A stretch of DNA of 64,000 bases from NCBI RefSeq assembly GCF_018383585.1, contig NZ_JAHAMK010000018.1, positions 1 through 64,000 of the forward strand. The letters are read 5' to 3'. The notes beneath the pieces were generated by a model. That model made no database searches. It worked only from the letters and a program-made list of their open reading frames with translations, and had not been told where the DNA came from. Shown here in pieces: positions 44,425 to 54,899 of the stretch (its first letter is position 1; each line of letters starts with the position of its first letter). The position numbers and the translations under genes are program-made. The DNA is from Microvirga sp. 3-52 (GTDB lineage Bacteria; Pseudomonadota; Alphaproteobacteria; Rhizobiales; Beijerinckiaceae).

Positions 44425-46149
44425 TTGACCGTGATCACGAAAATCCAGACTGCATTCGGCCTCCCTTCCCGACGAAAGGCAAAGCGCCTTCCCTGGTGGC
44501 TCTCGGCTGCCGTGGCGGCTATCGGCTTACTCGTTCTTTTGCCGCTTGCCGCATTGATCGGCATCGCCGCCGAAGGCGACGCGGAGATCTGGCCGCATCT
44601 CATCGCAAACGTTCTGCCGGCCAGCACCATGGATACCCTGGCGCTGCTGACAGGGATCGGCATCGTGGCGGGCTCGATGGGCATTACGGCGGCCTGGCTC
44701 GTCACCGCGCATCTCTTTCCGGGTCGTGGCATTCTGGTATGGCTGCTGCCTCTGCCGCTCGCCGTGCCGACCTACATCACCGCCTATATCTACGTGGAGA
44801 TCTTCGACTCCGCCGGTCTTTTGCAGATGGCTCTGCGCGACGTCATGGGCTGGAAGTCGCGAAGCGATTACTGGTTTCCGGAGGTTCGTTCGCTCCCCGG
44901 CTGCATCCTCGTGATGTCCGCCGTCCTCTACCCTTACATCTATATCGCGGCACGCGCGATGTTCCTGACGCAGAGCGCCAGCTTGCTGGAAGTGGCGCGG
45001 ACCCTCGGCGCAAGCCGCATCAAGCTTTTCCGCATCATTGCACTTCCCCTCGCCCGCCCTGCCCTTGCGGTCGGCGTGTCGCTCGCGCTTCTCGAGGCGT
45101 TGAACGACATCGGCGCAAGCGAGTATCTGGGCGTGCGCACGCTGACAGTGTCGGTCTACAACACGTGGCTCAACCGCGGCAGTCTCCCTGGCGCGGCGCA
45201 GATCGCCTGCGTCATGCTCGCTTTCGTGATGAGTCTGATCCTGATCGAGCGCTACGGCCGGCGAGACCGGCGCTATGCCGCTTCGCCCAAGCGACACCGC
45301 AATGTGCATCCTGTTCCTCTCCTCCGGGCACGCGGCTGGATTGCGACCGTCCTCTGCACCATGCCGGTTGTCCTCGGTTTCGTTCTGCCAACGGCCTTCC
45401 TGCTGCGTGAGACATTCCGCGGCCGCCTCTTCGATCAGTTCAATGCGGATTTCCTCGCTCATTTCATGACGACTATCGGCCTCTCGGTCGTGGCAACTTG
45501 CGCAGTCTTGATTCTCGCCGTCGTGCTGGTCTCGGCAGCCCGCTTGTCCAAAAACTCTCTGACCAAGGGAGCGCTCTTCGTCGCGGGCCTAGGCTATGCA
45601 CTTCCAGGCACGGTGCTCGCTCTGGGACTGATGACGCCGCTGGTCGGGATCGACAATCTGATCGGCACCCTCTGGCGCAGCCTCACCGGGGAGCGCCTCG
45701 GCCTCCTGCTCATGGGAGCCGCGGGCGGCATCGTCATTGCTTACGTGATCCGCTTCCTGTCGATTGCGACCGGCTCCCTGTCGGCCGGGCTGGACCGGGT
45801 ATCGTCGAGCCTCGAGGATGCGGCTCGCGCCCTCGGCGCGTCACGGCGGGAAATGGTCTGGGCGATCCAGATCCCGCTGATGCGCCCGGCGCTCGCCAGC
45901 GCCGCCCTGCTCATCTTCGTCGATTGCATCAAGGAACTGCCGGCGACCCTGCTGCTGCGGCCCCTTAATACGGAAACGCTCTCGACTCTTGTCTACACCC
46001 ATGCTTCCCGCGGCCGCTTCGAAGACGGATCCCTCGCTGCCCTTGTGATCGTCCTGGTAGGCCTCCTCCCGGTGATCCAACTCGTGCGTAGCGCCGAAGG
46101 CCGGCCGAGAGTGGCAGTGAGCCCAGTCAGTTCGGCATCGGGCTCCTGA
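44425..46149 (+). CDS. fbpB: Ferric-iron ABC transporter permease
   Basis: 574 aa with two fused MetI-like permease domains, each with an EAA loop (EVARTLGASRIKLFRIIALPLARP and EDAARALGASRREMVWAIQIP), as in FbpB/AfuB. Start is TTG at 44425 or GTG at 44431. Second gene after fbpA; the ATPase FbpC must be encoded elsewhere or shared. Confidence 0.9.
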   Translation: MTVITKIQTAFGLPSRRKAKRLPWWLSAAVAAIGLLVLLPLAALIGIAAEGDAEIWPHLIANVLPASTMDTLALLTGIGIVAGSMGITAAWLVTAHLFPGRGILVWLLPLPLAVPTYITAYIYVEIFDSAGLLQMALRDVMGWKSRSDYWFPEVRSLPGCILVMSAVLYPYIYIAARAMFLTQSASLLEVARTLGASRIKLFRIIALPLARPALAVGVSLALLEALNDIGASEYLGVRTLTVSVYNTWLNRGSLPGAAQIACVMLAFVMSLILIERYGRRDRRYAASPKRHRNVHPVPLLRARGWIATVLCTMPVVLGFVLPTAFLLRETFRGRLFDQFNADFLAHFMTTIGLSVVATCAVLILAVVLVSAARLSKNSLTKGALFVAGLGYALPGTVLALGLMTPLVGIDNLIGTLWRSLTGERLGLLLMGAAGGIVIAYVIRFLSIATGSLSAGLDRVSSSLEDAARALGASRREMVWAIQIPLMRPALASAALLIFVDCIKELPATLLLRPLNTETLSTLVYTHASRGRFEDGSLAALVIVLVGLLPVIQLVRSAEGRPRVAVSPVSSASGS

Positions 46150-46345
46150 AGCCCATAGGATGCTCGGCTGCAGACCCGCGTGCCGTTCCGACTTCCAAGC
46201 GGCACCGCGGCCAGGCCGGATGGGCCTCGATAGCATACCGGATCAAGTATCTAGGTAAATAAGACCTATTCCTTTGCGTTAATCGTTCTTCATTCATTAA
46301 CCAGAAGCGTGAATTATTCATTGTTATCTGTCTGGGGGGCAATAA

Positions 46346-48046
46346 GTGAAGAATACCGGAAAATCAAAAATCGTAAGCAGGCTTGTTGTTGGATTTGCAA
46401 TCGTCTTGGTATCGTTGGTCGGAACGGTGTCCCTGGCGATCAACGAGATATCGACAGTAAATGCAAATCTGCGTGAAGTGAACGAGATCAACAGCGTCAA
46501 GCAGAGATTTGCCATCAACTTCCGCGGCAGCGTCCATGACCGGGCAATCAGCCTGCGCGACGTGGTCCTCGTCAGCAAGCCGGCAGAGCTTGAGGCCACA
46601 CTGGCCGAAATCAAACAGCTTGAGGAGTTCTACGCCAAGGCCGCCATTCCCATGGATGCGATGTTCGCCGGCTCGGACCCAGGTGCGGCGGATCTCCGGC
46701 TCCTCACCGACATCAAGGCCGTCGAGGCACGCACGATGCCGCTCGTCGCGCGCGTCATCGAGGCTCGGCAGAAAGGCGACGGAACGACGGCCCACAGCAT
46801 CCTTCTCAACGAAGCGCGGCCTGCATTCGTCGATTGGCTCAAGGCGATCAACCGCTTCATCGACTTCCAGGAAGCACGGAACAAGACGATCGGAGCCGAA
46901 GTCGAAGCCATCGTGAGCCGCTTCGCCCTGCTAATGATCGTCATCGGCACGATCGCCGTCATCGTCGGCGCGGGCTTCGCCTATTGGAACGTGCGCTCCC
47001 TCAGGCCCCTCCGCTCGCTCACATCCGTGATGCTGAGGCTGGCACAAGGAGACATACGGGTCGAGGTGCCTTCCATCGGCCAGAAGGACGAGGTTGGAGA
47101 GATGGCTGCCGCCGTGGAGGTGTTCAAGCAGAACACGATCGCGATGCAGAATCTCGAACGCGAGCAGGAGACGCAGAAAGCCGTCACCGAGGCGGAAAAG
47201 CGGGCTACCATGAGCCGCCTCGCCGACGAGTTCGAGAGCAGAGTGCTGGGTATCGTCCACGTCGTTTCCGCCGCCGCAACTCAGCTGCAGCAGAACGCAT
47301 CGCGGATGAGTTCGGTGGCGGAGGAGAGCAGCCATAAGTCGAACGAGGTCGCCGTGGTCTCCGAGTCGGCCGCTTCGAACGTCGGAACGGTGGCAAGCGC
47401 TGCAGAGGAGCTGTCCGCCTCCATCCAGGAGATCGCGTCCCGCGTGGAATCCGCCGCCAGAATTGCCAATCAGGCCTCGAGCCAAGCCACCCTGACGGCC
47501 AACGTCGCATCGGGACTGGCTTCCAGCGCGCAGCGGATCGGCGAGGTGGTGAGCCTCATCAACGACATCGCCGCCCAGACGAACCTGCTTGCCCTCAACG
47601 CGACTATCGAGGCTGCCCGTGCCGGCGAGGCCGGCAAGGGCTTTGCCGTGGTGGCTTCCGAAGTGAAGACCCTCGCCTCGCAGACGGCCAAGGCGACGGA
47701 CGATATCTCGAAGCAGATCCAGGAGGTCCAGAGCGCGACCTCGGAAGTCGTCGGCGCCATCAACTCCATCACGGCAACCATCGAGGAGATCAACAGCATC
47801 TCGAGCGCGATCGCCCTTTCCGTCGACCAGCAGGGGGCGGCGACCTCCGAAATCGCGCGCAGTATCACTCAGGCGGCGCACGGCACCGATACGGTGAAGG
47901 CCAACGTGGAAGGCTTCAGGTACGCCGCCTCGGAAACGAGGTCTGCGTCGGACGAGATCGTCCGGGCTGCCAACGACCTGACGCACCAGTCGGAGGCTCT
48001 GCATCGACAGGTTTCCGACTTTATCCAGCGGGTGCGTGCGGCGTAG
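46346..48046 (+). CDS. Methyl-accepting chemotaxis protein
   Basis: 566 aa chemoreceptor: first helix about 12-34, a periplasmic four-helix-bundle-type sensor, second helix about 190-215, HAMP about 216-270, then the long coiled-coil signalling domain with the kinase-contact tip [20 protein letters not shown] (about 410-430). Start is GTG with GGGG upstream. It ends in a strong terminator. Ligand unknown; no che genes are near. Confidence 0.92.
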   Translation: MKNTGKSKIVSRLVVGFAIVLVSLVGTVSLAINEISTVNANLREVNEINSVKQRFAINFRGSVHDRAISLRDVVLVSKPAELEATLAEIKQLEEFYAKAAIPMDAMFAGSDPGAADLRLLTDIKAVEARTMPLVARVIEARQKGDGTTAHSILLNEARPAFVDWLKAINRFIDFQEARNKTIGAEVEAIVSRFALLMIVIGTIAVIVGAGFAYWNVRSLRPLRSLTSVMLRLAQGDIRVEVPSIGQKDEVGEMAAAVEVFKQNTIAMQNLEREQETQKAVTEAEKRATMSRLADEFESRVLGIVHVVSAAATQLQQNASRMSSVAEESSHKSNEVAVVSESAASNVGTVASAAEELSASIQEIASRVESAARIANQASSQATLTANVASGLASSAQRIGEVVSLINDIAAQTNLLALNATIEAARAGEAGKGFAVVASEVKTLASQTAKATDDISKQIQEVQSATSEVVGAINSITATIEEINSISSAIALSVDQQGAATSEIARSITQAAHGTDTVKANVEGFRYAASETRSASDEIVRAANDLTHQSEALHRQVSDFIQRVRAA

Positions 48047-48097
48047 TTCCACGCGCATGAAAGCGCTGCATCGGCGGCAGACGTCATCCCGATACGA

Positions 48098-48128
48098 AGG
48101 CCCGGTTCACGAACCGGGCCTTTCTTTC
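48098..48128 (+). terminator. Terminator of the chemoreceptor gene
   Basis: Perfect 12-bp arms AAGGCCCGGTTC/GAACCGGGCCTT around two bases, followed by TTTCTTT. Could act on both strands. Confidence 0.8.
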
Positions 48129-48249
48129 GCGTAGCGGGCGACGGGCCGGGTTTCTGACGGAGCTGTGAAGAGGCGACCCCGCCAAGCGGGATACAGTGGA
48201 CCACCTCGAGGACACGACTTAAGATATCCCACGGCAGGCTCATCGGAGC

Positions 48250-49395
48250 ATGAGTGGCATGAAGAAGCGGCGTGTCTTGTGGAGCGGTCTGGGCGTCGCC
48301 GCACTCCTCGCGACAATCGGGACAGTTTGGATCATCTCCCTGCCTCCGACGCAGGATGGCGGCGCCGCGCCGCCGATCGCAAAGGAAGAGACCGATGCCA
48401 CGATCGCGGCCTTGAAGCCGCCCAAACGCCGGCGCCCTCTCATCGCAATTGTCGGCATCAATGATGCGACCGAGACAACCGATTATCTCATGCCCTATGG
48501 CATCCTCCGGCGGGCGGACGTTGCCAATGTGGTGGCGCTGGCAACGAAACCGGGACCAGTGAAACTCTATCCCGCATTCAAGGTCGTGCCGGATATGACG
48601 GTCGCGGATTTCGACACGCGGCATCCGGATGGCGCGGATTATGTCATCGTTCCCGCCATGAGCCGAGACGACGACCCCGCCGCGCTGCAATGGATCAGGA
48701 ACCAGGCCATCAAGGGCGCAACGGTCATCGGGGTTTGCGCAGGCGCTAAGGTCGTCGGCGCGGCCGGGCTGCTGGACGGCAAGCAGGCGACGACGCACTG
48801 GTATTATCTCGATGAACTCCGCAAGGAGCATCCCGCGATCCGCTATGTCGCGGACCGGCGGCTGGTGGTCGACCAAGGGGTTGCGACGACGACGGGGATC
48901 ACGGCCTCCATGCCGATGGCGCTCACCCTGATCGAAGCCATCGCAGGTCGGAACAGGGCCGAAGCAGTCGCCCGAGATCTCGGCCTCCCCCAATGGGACG
49001 CGCGCCACGAGAGCGATGCGTTCACGTTCACGCGCCCTTTTGCACTGACGGCCATCGGCAATACGCTCGCCTTCTGGAATCGCGAGCAGCTCGGAATCGA
49101 TCTTCGACCTGGCGCCGACGAAGTGTCCCTTGCCCTCGTGGCGGATGCCTGGTCGAGGACCTACCGGTCACGCGCAGTGACGTTCGCGCGGACAGAAGAT
49201 CCGCTTGAGACTCGCAGCCACATCCGCATCATCCCCGACAAGGTTGCGACGAGCTGGTCCGCGGAGCATCTGCTGCCGGCGATCGGGAGCCAACGGCCGG
49301 CGGAAGCATTGGATCGTGCCCTGCAGGGAATCGCAGCCCGCTACGGAGTGCCCACGGCCGATCTGGTCGCTATGCAGCTCGAATACCCGAGGTAG
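48250..49395 (+). CDS. Membrane-anchored DJ-1/PfpI-like protein
   Basis: 381 aa. One N-terminal helix (about 11-30), then a class I glutamine-amidotransferase-like DJ-1/PfpI domain (about 60-220) with the nucleophile-elbow cysteine in VIGVCAGAKVVGAAGLLDG and TTHWYY. This is the N-terminal domain of GlxA-type regulators, but the AraC helix-turn-helix is missing and replaced by about 150 residues of unknown fold. Topology suggests a periplasmic domain. Catalytic activity not shown. Confidence 0.75.
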   Translation: MSGMKKRRVLWSGLGVAALLATIGTVWIISLPPTQDGGAAPPIAKEETDATIAALKPPKRRRPLIAIVGINDATETTDYLMPYGILRRADVANVVALATKPGPVKLYPAFKVVPDMTVADFDTRHPDGADYVIVPAMSRDDDPAALQWIRNQAIKGATVIGVCAGAKVVGAAGLLDGKQATTHWYYLDELRKEHPAIRYVADRRLVVDQGVATTTGITASMPMALTLIEAIAGRNRAEAVARDLGLPQWDARHESDAFTFTRPFALTAIGNTLAFWNREQLGIDLRPGADEVSLALVADAWSRTYRSRAVTFARTEDPLETRSHIRIIPDKVATSWSAEHLLPAIGSQRPAEALDRALQGIAARYGVPTADLVAMQLEYPR

Positions 49396-49415
49396 CGTTT
49401 CCAACTTTCAGGAGC

Positions 49416-49446
49416 AAAGAAAAGGCCCCGGGCGGACCCGAGGCCT
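49416..49446 (-). terminator. Terminator of scoAB
   Basis: AGGCC/GGCCT (49423-49427, 49442-49446) with inner CCGGG/CCCG pairing; on the minus strand TTTTCTTT follows. It lies 40 bp after the scoB stop. Confidence 0.6.
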
Positions 49447-49485
49447 ATGTGGAAGCATTTGATCAGCGCGACGAAGCCTTGATCG

Positions 49486-50166
49486 CTATGCGGCGCTGGA
49501 CTGGCTGCCGTTCAGGGCGACCTTGAAGTCGGCTTCCGTCTTGGCCTTAATCTCGTCCACGGTGACGCCGTCGGCCAGCTCGATCAGGGTCATGCCGGTG
49601 CCGCCCTTCTTGTCGATGGCAAACACGCCGAGATCGGTGATCACGAGATCCACCACGCCGGTTCCGGTGAGCGGCAGGTTGCAGCTTTTAAGGAGCTTCG
49701 GATCCTCGGAGCCGTCCTTGGCCTTGGCCACGTGCTCCATGACCACGACCACGCGCTTGACGCCCGCCACGAGATCCATGGCGCCGCCCATGCCCTTCAC
49801 CATCTTGCCGGGGATCATCCAGTTGGCGAGATCGCCGTTCTGGGCCACCTGCATGGCGCCCAGGATCGACAGGTCGATATGGCCGCCGCGGATCATGCCG
49901 AAGGAATCGGAGCTGGAGAAATAGCTCGTGGTCGGCAGCTCGGTGATCGTCTGCTTGCCGGCATTGATCAGGTCCGGGTCCTCCTCGCCCTCGAAGGGAA
50001 ACGGCCCCATGCCGAGCATGCCGTTCTCCGACTGGAGCTGCACGCGCATGCCCTTGGGGATGTAGTTCGACACCAGCGTCGGGATGCCGATGCCGAGATT
50101 CACGTAGAAGCCGTCGCGCAGCTCCTTGGCCGCGCGCTCGGCCATCTGGTCACGGGTCCAGGCCAT
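49486..50166 (-). CDS. scoB: 3-oxoacid CoA-transferase subunit B
   Basis: 226 aa, beta subunit of succinyl-CoA:3-ketoacid CoA-transferase. Catalytic glutamate in [26 protein letters not shown] and [11 protein letters not shown] are family motifs. AGGAAG before the ATG at 50166, which overlaps the scoA stop by one base. Acts with ScoA in acetoacetate or ketone-body use, perhaps linked to PHB turnover. Exact acid specificity is not shown. Confidence 0.93.
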   Translation of the reverse strand: MAWTRDQMAERAAKELRDGFYVNLGIGIPTLVSNYIPKGMRVQLQSENGMLGMGPFPFEGEEDPDLINAGKQTITELPTTSYFSSSDSFGMIRGGHIDLSILGAMQVAQNGDLANWMIPGKMVKGMGGAMDLVAGVKRVVVVMEHVAKAKDGSEDPKLLKSCNLPLTGTGVVDLVITDLGVFAIDKKGGTGMTLIELADGVTVDEIKAKTEADFKVALNGSQSSAA

Positions 50167-50900
50167 CAGACTTCCTCCCCTGCTCCGGCAGGCGCGGCCT
50201 CGGCGCGCTTGCGGGTCGTGCGTTGCTCGATGTGTTTGACCGGGTTTTGCACATGCACGATGCGCTTCACGAAGATGCCCGGCGTATGGATGCAATCCGG
50301 GTCGATCTCGCCGGCTTCCACCAGATGCTCCACCTCGGCGATGGTCAGCCGCGAGGCGGTCGCCATCATTGGGTTGAAGTTGCGGGCGGTCTTCCGGTAG
50401 ACGAGGTTGCCCTCCGTGTCGCCCTTCCAGGCGTGGACGATGGCGATGTCCGCGAAAAGGCCGGTTTCCATGACGTAGGTCTCGCCGTTGAACTCGCGCA
50501 CCTCCTTGCCCTCCGCAATGAGGGTGCCCACGCCTGTCTTGGTGTAGAAGGCCGGAATGCCGGCGCCGCCGGCGCGGATACGCTCGGCCAGGGTGCCCTG
50601 CGGGTTGAACTCCAGCTCCAGTTCGCCGGAGAGGTACTGCTGGGCGAAGAGCTTGTTCTCGCCCACATAGGAGGAGATCATCTTGCGGATCTGGCGGGTC
50701 TCGAGCAGGCGGCCGAGACCGACCCCGTCCACGCCGGCATTGTTGGAGATGAAGGTCAGGTCATTCGCCCCCGAATCACGGATTGCTTCGATCAGCGTCT
50801 CCGGAATGCCGCAGAGGCCGAAGCCCCCGGCCATGATGGTCATGCCGTCCTTGACCGCCCCGGCCAGCGCGGCCCGCGCGTCGCTGTAAACCTTATCCAT
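50166..50900 (-). CDS. scoA: 3-oxoacid CoA-transferase subunit A
   Basis: 244 aa alpha subunit with [15 protein letters not shown] (CoA-binding glycine loop), [11 protein letters not shown] and [14 protein letters not shown] at 50900 with AGAGGA upstream. First gene of the two-gene operon with scoB. Confidence 0.93.
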   Translation of the reverse strand: MDKVYSDARAALAGAVKDGMTIMAGGFGLCGIPETLIEAIRDSGANDLTFISNNAGVDGVGLGRLLETRQIRKMISSYVGENKLFAQQYLSGELELEFNPQGTLAERIRAGGAGIPAFYTKTGVGTLIAEGKEVREFNGETYVMETGLFADIAIVHAWKGDTEGNLVYRKTARNFNPMMATASRLTIAEVEHLVEAGEIDPDCIHTPGIFVKRIVHVQNPVKHIEQRTTRKRAEAAPAGAGEEV

Positions 50901-51257
50901 CAAATCCTCTCCCCATGGGCATATTCATGCTCGCTAGAGCATCGGGCCCAAAAGTGGAAGGCACTTTTGAACTCGATCCGATGCCCTGATCCTGGCTGAC
51001 GCACCGATCGGGGAGGAAAACGGATCCCCTCGTCCGTGCGATGCGCTTGAGCATTCGCGGAAAAACCTCGGGAGCAGCTTGCGACGTTTTGGCCACATGC
51101 CGCTCGGTACCAATGGCGGCCACCCTGCAACTTGGCCTCAATTTAGACAATCCCTTCATATGGATATATGGAAACGATTCATGATCTCGGCCGTGCCTGA
51201 GGATATCCCCTCACCCCCGCTTGCGAGGCAGGGCTTAAGGTTTACAACATTCATCCC
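50901..51257. other. Intergenic region with palindromic element
   Basis: Holds the scoA promoter (minus) and a palindromic element at 50936-50986 with GCATCGG/CCGATGC ends and inner AAAAGTG/CACTTTT arms. No gene recognised in the rest. Confidence 0.55.
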
Positions 51258-53069
51258 ATGTCCCGCCGCGTTGTCCTTCTTATTGCGCTGATTTCGCTCG
51301 CCGTTCTCGGAACGGCGGCGTCCCCCTGGACGCTGCCGGGCGGCGGCCTGTCGGCGGAGCTGACGCAGCATGTGAAGGACAAATATGGGCTGGACCTGAA
51401 AGTTAAAGGCCGCAGCATCTTCGCCGTCCTGCCTATCCCCCGGGTCAAGTTCGAGAACGTGGTACTTCAGTTCCCGGATCAGGCCCTCAAGGCGGAGGGA
51501 GGCACCTTGAGAGGCGAGCTGCGCCTCCTGCCGCTGCTCTTCGGCCGGATAGAGCTCTCCGATTTCGACCTGACCGAAACGCGCATCACGGGATCGCTCC
51601 AGGCACTCCAATCAGTGAATTGGACGGAAATCCTCAAGAACCGGTCGAGCGAGACCTATGCCCGGCGTCTCATCGTGAGCAAATCCACCCTGCGCTGGAC
51701 CGATCTGAAGGAAGCCAACCTGGACCAGCTCAACCTCGTCGTCCGCTGGGCCGACGCCGCCGAGCCTTTGTCTATGACCGGATCCGCCCTCTGGCAGGAT
51801 GAGGTGGTCTCCCTCGAACAGGCCTCCGTTTTCCCGGATCTTCTGGTATCCGACCGGATCAGCCCCTTTACCCTGACACTCTCCACCCATTCCGCACGCA
51901 TCACGGCGGAAGGCGAGGCTCAGCTCGGCGAACCCCCCCGGATCACGGGGGAAAGCACCGTTCAGGCCAAGTCCGTGCGCGATTTCACCCGCTGGAGCGG
52001 CGTGGAACTGCCCTTCGGATCGCTGCTGCGGGCGGTCTCCATCGGAGGTGATTTCTCCATGGATCGCCGCCGCCTGTCCTGGCCCGCCGTTTCGGTGATG
52101 CTGGGAGACGACAAGCTTGAAGGCACCATGGGCGTCCGCTTCGATACGGACCGGCCCGTCATCACCGGCACGCTCGCCGCAGAAACGCTCAACCTGTCTG
52201 ACCTGTTCGCCCCCTTCTCACAGGCCCGGACGTCTTCCGGCTCCTGGAGCGAGGAGGCTATCGACCTGACGCAGACCACCGGCACCGACCTCGATCTCCG
52301 TCTCTCCGCAGCGAGTGCCAGTCTCGGACGCCTCAGCCTCGACGACATGGCTGCCAGCGTGCTCGTGCAGCCGGGTCGGATCGAAGCCTCCATCGGACGC
52401 GCCGGCTTTCAGGACGGCAGCCTGAAAGGCCGCCTGTCTCTGGTGAGGCAGAACGACGAGGTCGAATTCAAGAGCCAGGGCACTTTTGCGGGGGTGAAGA
52501 TCGCCCCCTTCCTTGCCGCCATAGGGGAGCCGCGCTGGATTACCGGCCGGGCCGATGGGCAGTTCAGCTTCGAGGGACTTGGCAAGAATCCAGCCGACGT
52601 GATCCGCCAGGCGCAAGGCCGCTCGTCCGTGGAGGTCACCGATGGGGAGATCGTTGGCATCGCCCTCGATGACGCTCTTCGCCGTGTGGAGAAGCGCCCG
52701 CTGCTCGCCTCGCTCAACTGGAAGGGTGGCCGTACACCCTTCGACAAGGCGCAGGCACAGGTGGTTGTGAAGAATGGTGTCGGTGAGTTCGCGGAGGCCC
52801 ATCTCAGGGGGCCTGCCGTTCAGGCCGACCTTCAGGGCCAAGTACTTCTGGTGGACCGCACCCTCAGCATGACTGCGAAGATTTCGCCGGCTGACGCTCC
52901 CGCGGATCAGTCGCCCGCCCTTATCTTCAACGTCGCGGGCGATTGGGACAACGTCGCGGTCTCCCCGCAAGTCCGCTCCCTTATCGAGCGCTCGGGCGCT
53001 GCCAAGCCCCTCTTTCCCTCCCAACGGGCTCCCGGCACCCAGCAGCGGCCCCAGGTCACCGCTCAGTGA
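51258..53069 (+). CDS. AsmA-like protein
   Basis: 603 aa, N-terminal membrane anchor (MSRRVVLLIALISLAVLG), then a long beta-rich body of the AsmA/bridge-like lipid-transfer type, with GRADGQFSFEGLGKNPADVI in the AsmA C-terminal domain. Such proteins act in the periplasm in outer-membrane lipid homeostasis. No partner gene is nearby. The start at 51258 is the first ATG. Confidence 0.82.
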   Translation: MSRRVVLLIALISLAVLGTAASPWTLPGGGLSAELTQHVKDKYGLDLKVKGRSIFAVLPIPRVKFENVVLQFPDQALKAEGGTLRGELRLLPLLFGRIELSDFDLTETRITGSLQALQSVNWTEILKNRSSETYARRLIVSKSTLRWTDLKEANLDQLNLVVRWADAAEPLSMTGSALWQDEVVSLEQASVFPDLLVSDRISPFTLTLSTHSARITAEGEAQLGEPPRITGESTVQAKSVRDFTRWSGVELPFGSLLRAVSIGGDFSMDRRRLSWPAVSVMLGDDKLEGTMGVRFDTDRPVITGTLAAETLNLSDLFAPFSQARTSSGSWSEEAIDLTQTTGTDLDLRLSAASASLGRLSLDDMAASVLVQPGRIEASIGRAGFQDGSLKGRLSLVRQNDEVEFKSQGTFAGVKIAPFLAAIGEPRWITGRADGQFSFEGLGKNPADVIRQAQGRSSVEVTDGEIVGIALDDALRRVEKRPLLASLNWKGGRTPFDKAQAQVVVKNGVGEFAEAHLRGPAVQADLQGQVLLVDRTLSMTAKISPADAPADQSPALIFNVAGDWDNVAVSPQVRSLIERSGAAKPLFPSQRAPGTQQRPQVTAQ

Positions 53070-53072
53070 GCT

Positions 53073-53146
53073 TTGCGCATCGTGCGGACCCGAAGGGCCG
53101 GGCCAGTGAAATGTGGACACGGTTTTCCGCGAAGAACGATGCGCAA
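53073..53146. repeat. 74-bp palindromic element
   Basis: Perfect 11-bp ends TTGCGCATCGT/ACGATGCGCAA enclose a segment containing TGTGGACACGGTTTTCC. Shares GCGCATCGTGCGG with the element at 7876. Placed just after the AsmA stop. Confidence 0.65.
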
Positions 53147-53156
53147 TTCAGGCAAG

Positions 53157-53203
53157 GAGCATCGGGCCCAAAAATGCATTCCTCCTTTGGGACCGATGCT
53201 CTA
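53157..53203. repeat. Palindromic element at the potI 3' end
   Basis: AGCATCGG/CCGATGCT ends around degenerate AAAATG...CTTTGGG. Same family as 50936-50986. The last bases include the potI stop codon, so it entered or formed right at the gene end. Confidence 0.6.
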
Positions 53204-53995
53204 GCGGCGCGAGCGCAGCACCGAGTGCTTGCTGAGCAGGGTCGCTGAGATCACGCCCAGCGTGACGATTCCGATCAGGATCGCCGAGGCCGCATTCACC
53301 TCCGGCGAAAGCCCGAGCCGTACCTGGCTGTAGATCTTGATGGGCAGGGTCGTCGCGCCTGGGCCCGCATTGAAGCTCGCGATCACCAGATCGTCCATGG
53401 ACAGCGTGAAGGCGAGCAAGAATCCCGCCACGATGGACGGTGCGATCAGCGGCAGCGTCACGGAGAAGAACGTCCGCAGGGGCGGCGCACCGAGATCCAT
53501 CGCGGCCTCTTCGAGCGACCGGTCGAAGGTCATGAGGCGCGACTGTACCACCACCGTCACGAAGCACATGGTGAGCGTCGTATGCGCGAGCGTGATCGTC
53601 CAGAATCCGCGATCGAGATCAATGGCCACGAAGAAGAGCAGCAGCGACAGTCCGGTGATGACCTCAGGCATGACCATGGGCGCATAGACCATGCCGGTGA
53701 AAAGGGTCCGGCCCGGGAAGCGTCCGTAGCGCGTGAGCGCGAGCGCCGCGAGGGTGCCGAGAACCGTCGCCAGCGTGGCCGACAGAAGCGCGATACGCAG
53801 TGTCACCCAGGCCGCCTCCATCAGCGCCTGGTTGCGGAAGAGCGCGCCATACCATTGCGTAGAGAAGCCACCCCACACGGTGACGAGGCGGGACGCATTG
53901 AAGGAATAGACCACCAGCAGCAGGATCGGCAGGTAGAGGAAGGCGAAGCCAACCACGAGCGAGGTGACGTTGAAGAGGCTGAGGCGCCGGTTCAT
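53201..53995 (-). CDS. potI: Polyamine-type ABC transporter permease PotI
   Basis: 264 aa permease, six helices, EAA loop EEAAMDLGAPPLRTFFSVTLP. NASRLVTVWGGFSTQWY is a PotC/PotI hallmark. Overlaps potH by ATGA. Third gene of potG-potH-potI. Confidence 0.9.
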   Translation of the reverse strand: MNRRLSLFNVTSLVVGFAFLYLPILLLVVYSFNASRLVTVWGGFSTQWYGALFRNQALMEAAWVTLRIALLSATLATVLGTLAALALTRYGRFPGRTLFTGMVYAPMVMPEVITGLSLLLFFVAIDLDRGFWTITLAHTTLTMCFVTVVVQSRLMTFDRSLEEAAMDLGAPPLRTFFSVTLPLIAPSIVAGFLLAFTLSMDDLVIASFNAGPGATTLPIKIYSQVRLGLSPEVNAASAILIGIVTLGVISATLLSKHSVLRSRR

Positions 53996-54897
53996 GGCCG
54001 GGCCTCCAGGCGCCGCGCCTCGACATCGCGATAGATCACGATGGGCATGACGAGGACGATGAGCAGCAGGATCGCCACTGCCGAGGCCAGCGGCCAGTCG
54101 CGGTTGGAGAAGAACTCACTCCAGAGCTGGCGGCCGATCATCAGCGTCTCCGAACCGCCGAGCAGGTCGGGAATGACGAACTCGCCGACCGCCGGAATGA
54201 AACCCAGGAGCGAGCCGGCGATGATGCCCGGCATGGCGAGCGGCACGGTAATCGTCCAGAACGAGCGCCATGGCGTGGAGCCGAGATCGAGGGCCGCTTC
54301 CAGCAACGTATCGTCCATCTTTTCCAGCGTGGCGTAGAGCGGCAGCACCATGAAGGGCAGATAGGCATACACGATGCCAATATAGACTGCCGTTTCGGTG
54401 TTGAGGATGTCGAGCGGCTCGGAGATGAGGCCCAGTTCCATGAGAGCCTGGGTCAGCAGGCCTTCGGGTTTCAGGATCGCCACCCAGGCATAGATGCGGA
54501 TGAGGAAGCTCGTCCAGAAGGGCAGGATCACGAGCGCGACCAGCAGCGAGCGGGAGCGCTCCGGAGCGCGGGCCATTCCATACGCAATGGGAAACCCGAC
54601 AAGGAGCAGCAGCAATGTGGAGATCGCCGCGATGCGGACGGACGAGAGCGTCGCGCGGAAATAGAGGTCGTCCTGCGTCAGGAGTTCGAAATTCTCGAGA
54701 TCGAGCCCGCTGAAGAACCCGGCGATGTCACTCCACTCGAAGACCGGCTTGTAGGGCGGCTGGGCCACGGCGGGATCCGACAGGCTGATCTTGAGAACGA
54801 TCAGGAACGGCACGAGGAAGAGTACGCCGAGCCAGAGATAAGGCACGGTGGGCACGAGACCCGCGGTCAGGCGTCGCGTGAGGGTGCGTTCCATCAT
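53992..54897 (-). CDS. potH: Polyamine-type ABC transporter permease PotH
   Basis: 301 aa permease. EAALDLGSTPWRSFWTITVPLAMPGI is the EAA loop. Starts three bases after the potG stop (ATGATG at 54897); the open frame upstream to 55074 is a shadow of potG. Confidence 0.9.
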   Translation of the reverse strand: MMERTLTRRLTAGLVPTVPYLWLGVLFLVPFLIVLKISLSDPAVAQPPYKPVFEWSDIAGFFSGLDLENFELLTQDDLYFRATLSSVRIAAISTLLLLLVGFPIAYGMARAPERSRSLLVALVILPFWTSFLIRIYAWVAILKPEGLLTQALMELGLISEPLDILNTETAVYIGIVYAYLPFMVLPLYATLEKMDDTLLEAALDLGSTPWRSFWTITVPLAMPGIIAGSLLGFIPAVGEFVIPDLLGGSETLMIGRQLWSEFFSNRDWPLASAVAILLLIVLVMPIVIYRDVEARRLEARP

Positions 54898-54899
54898 GG

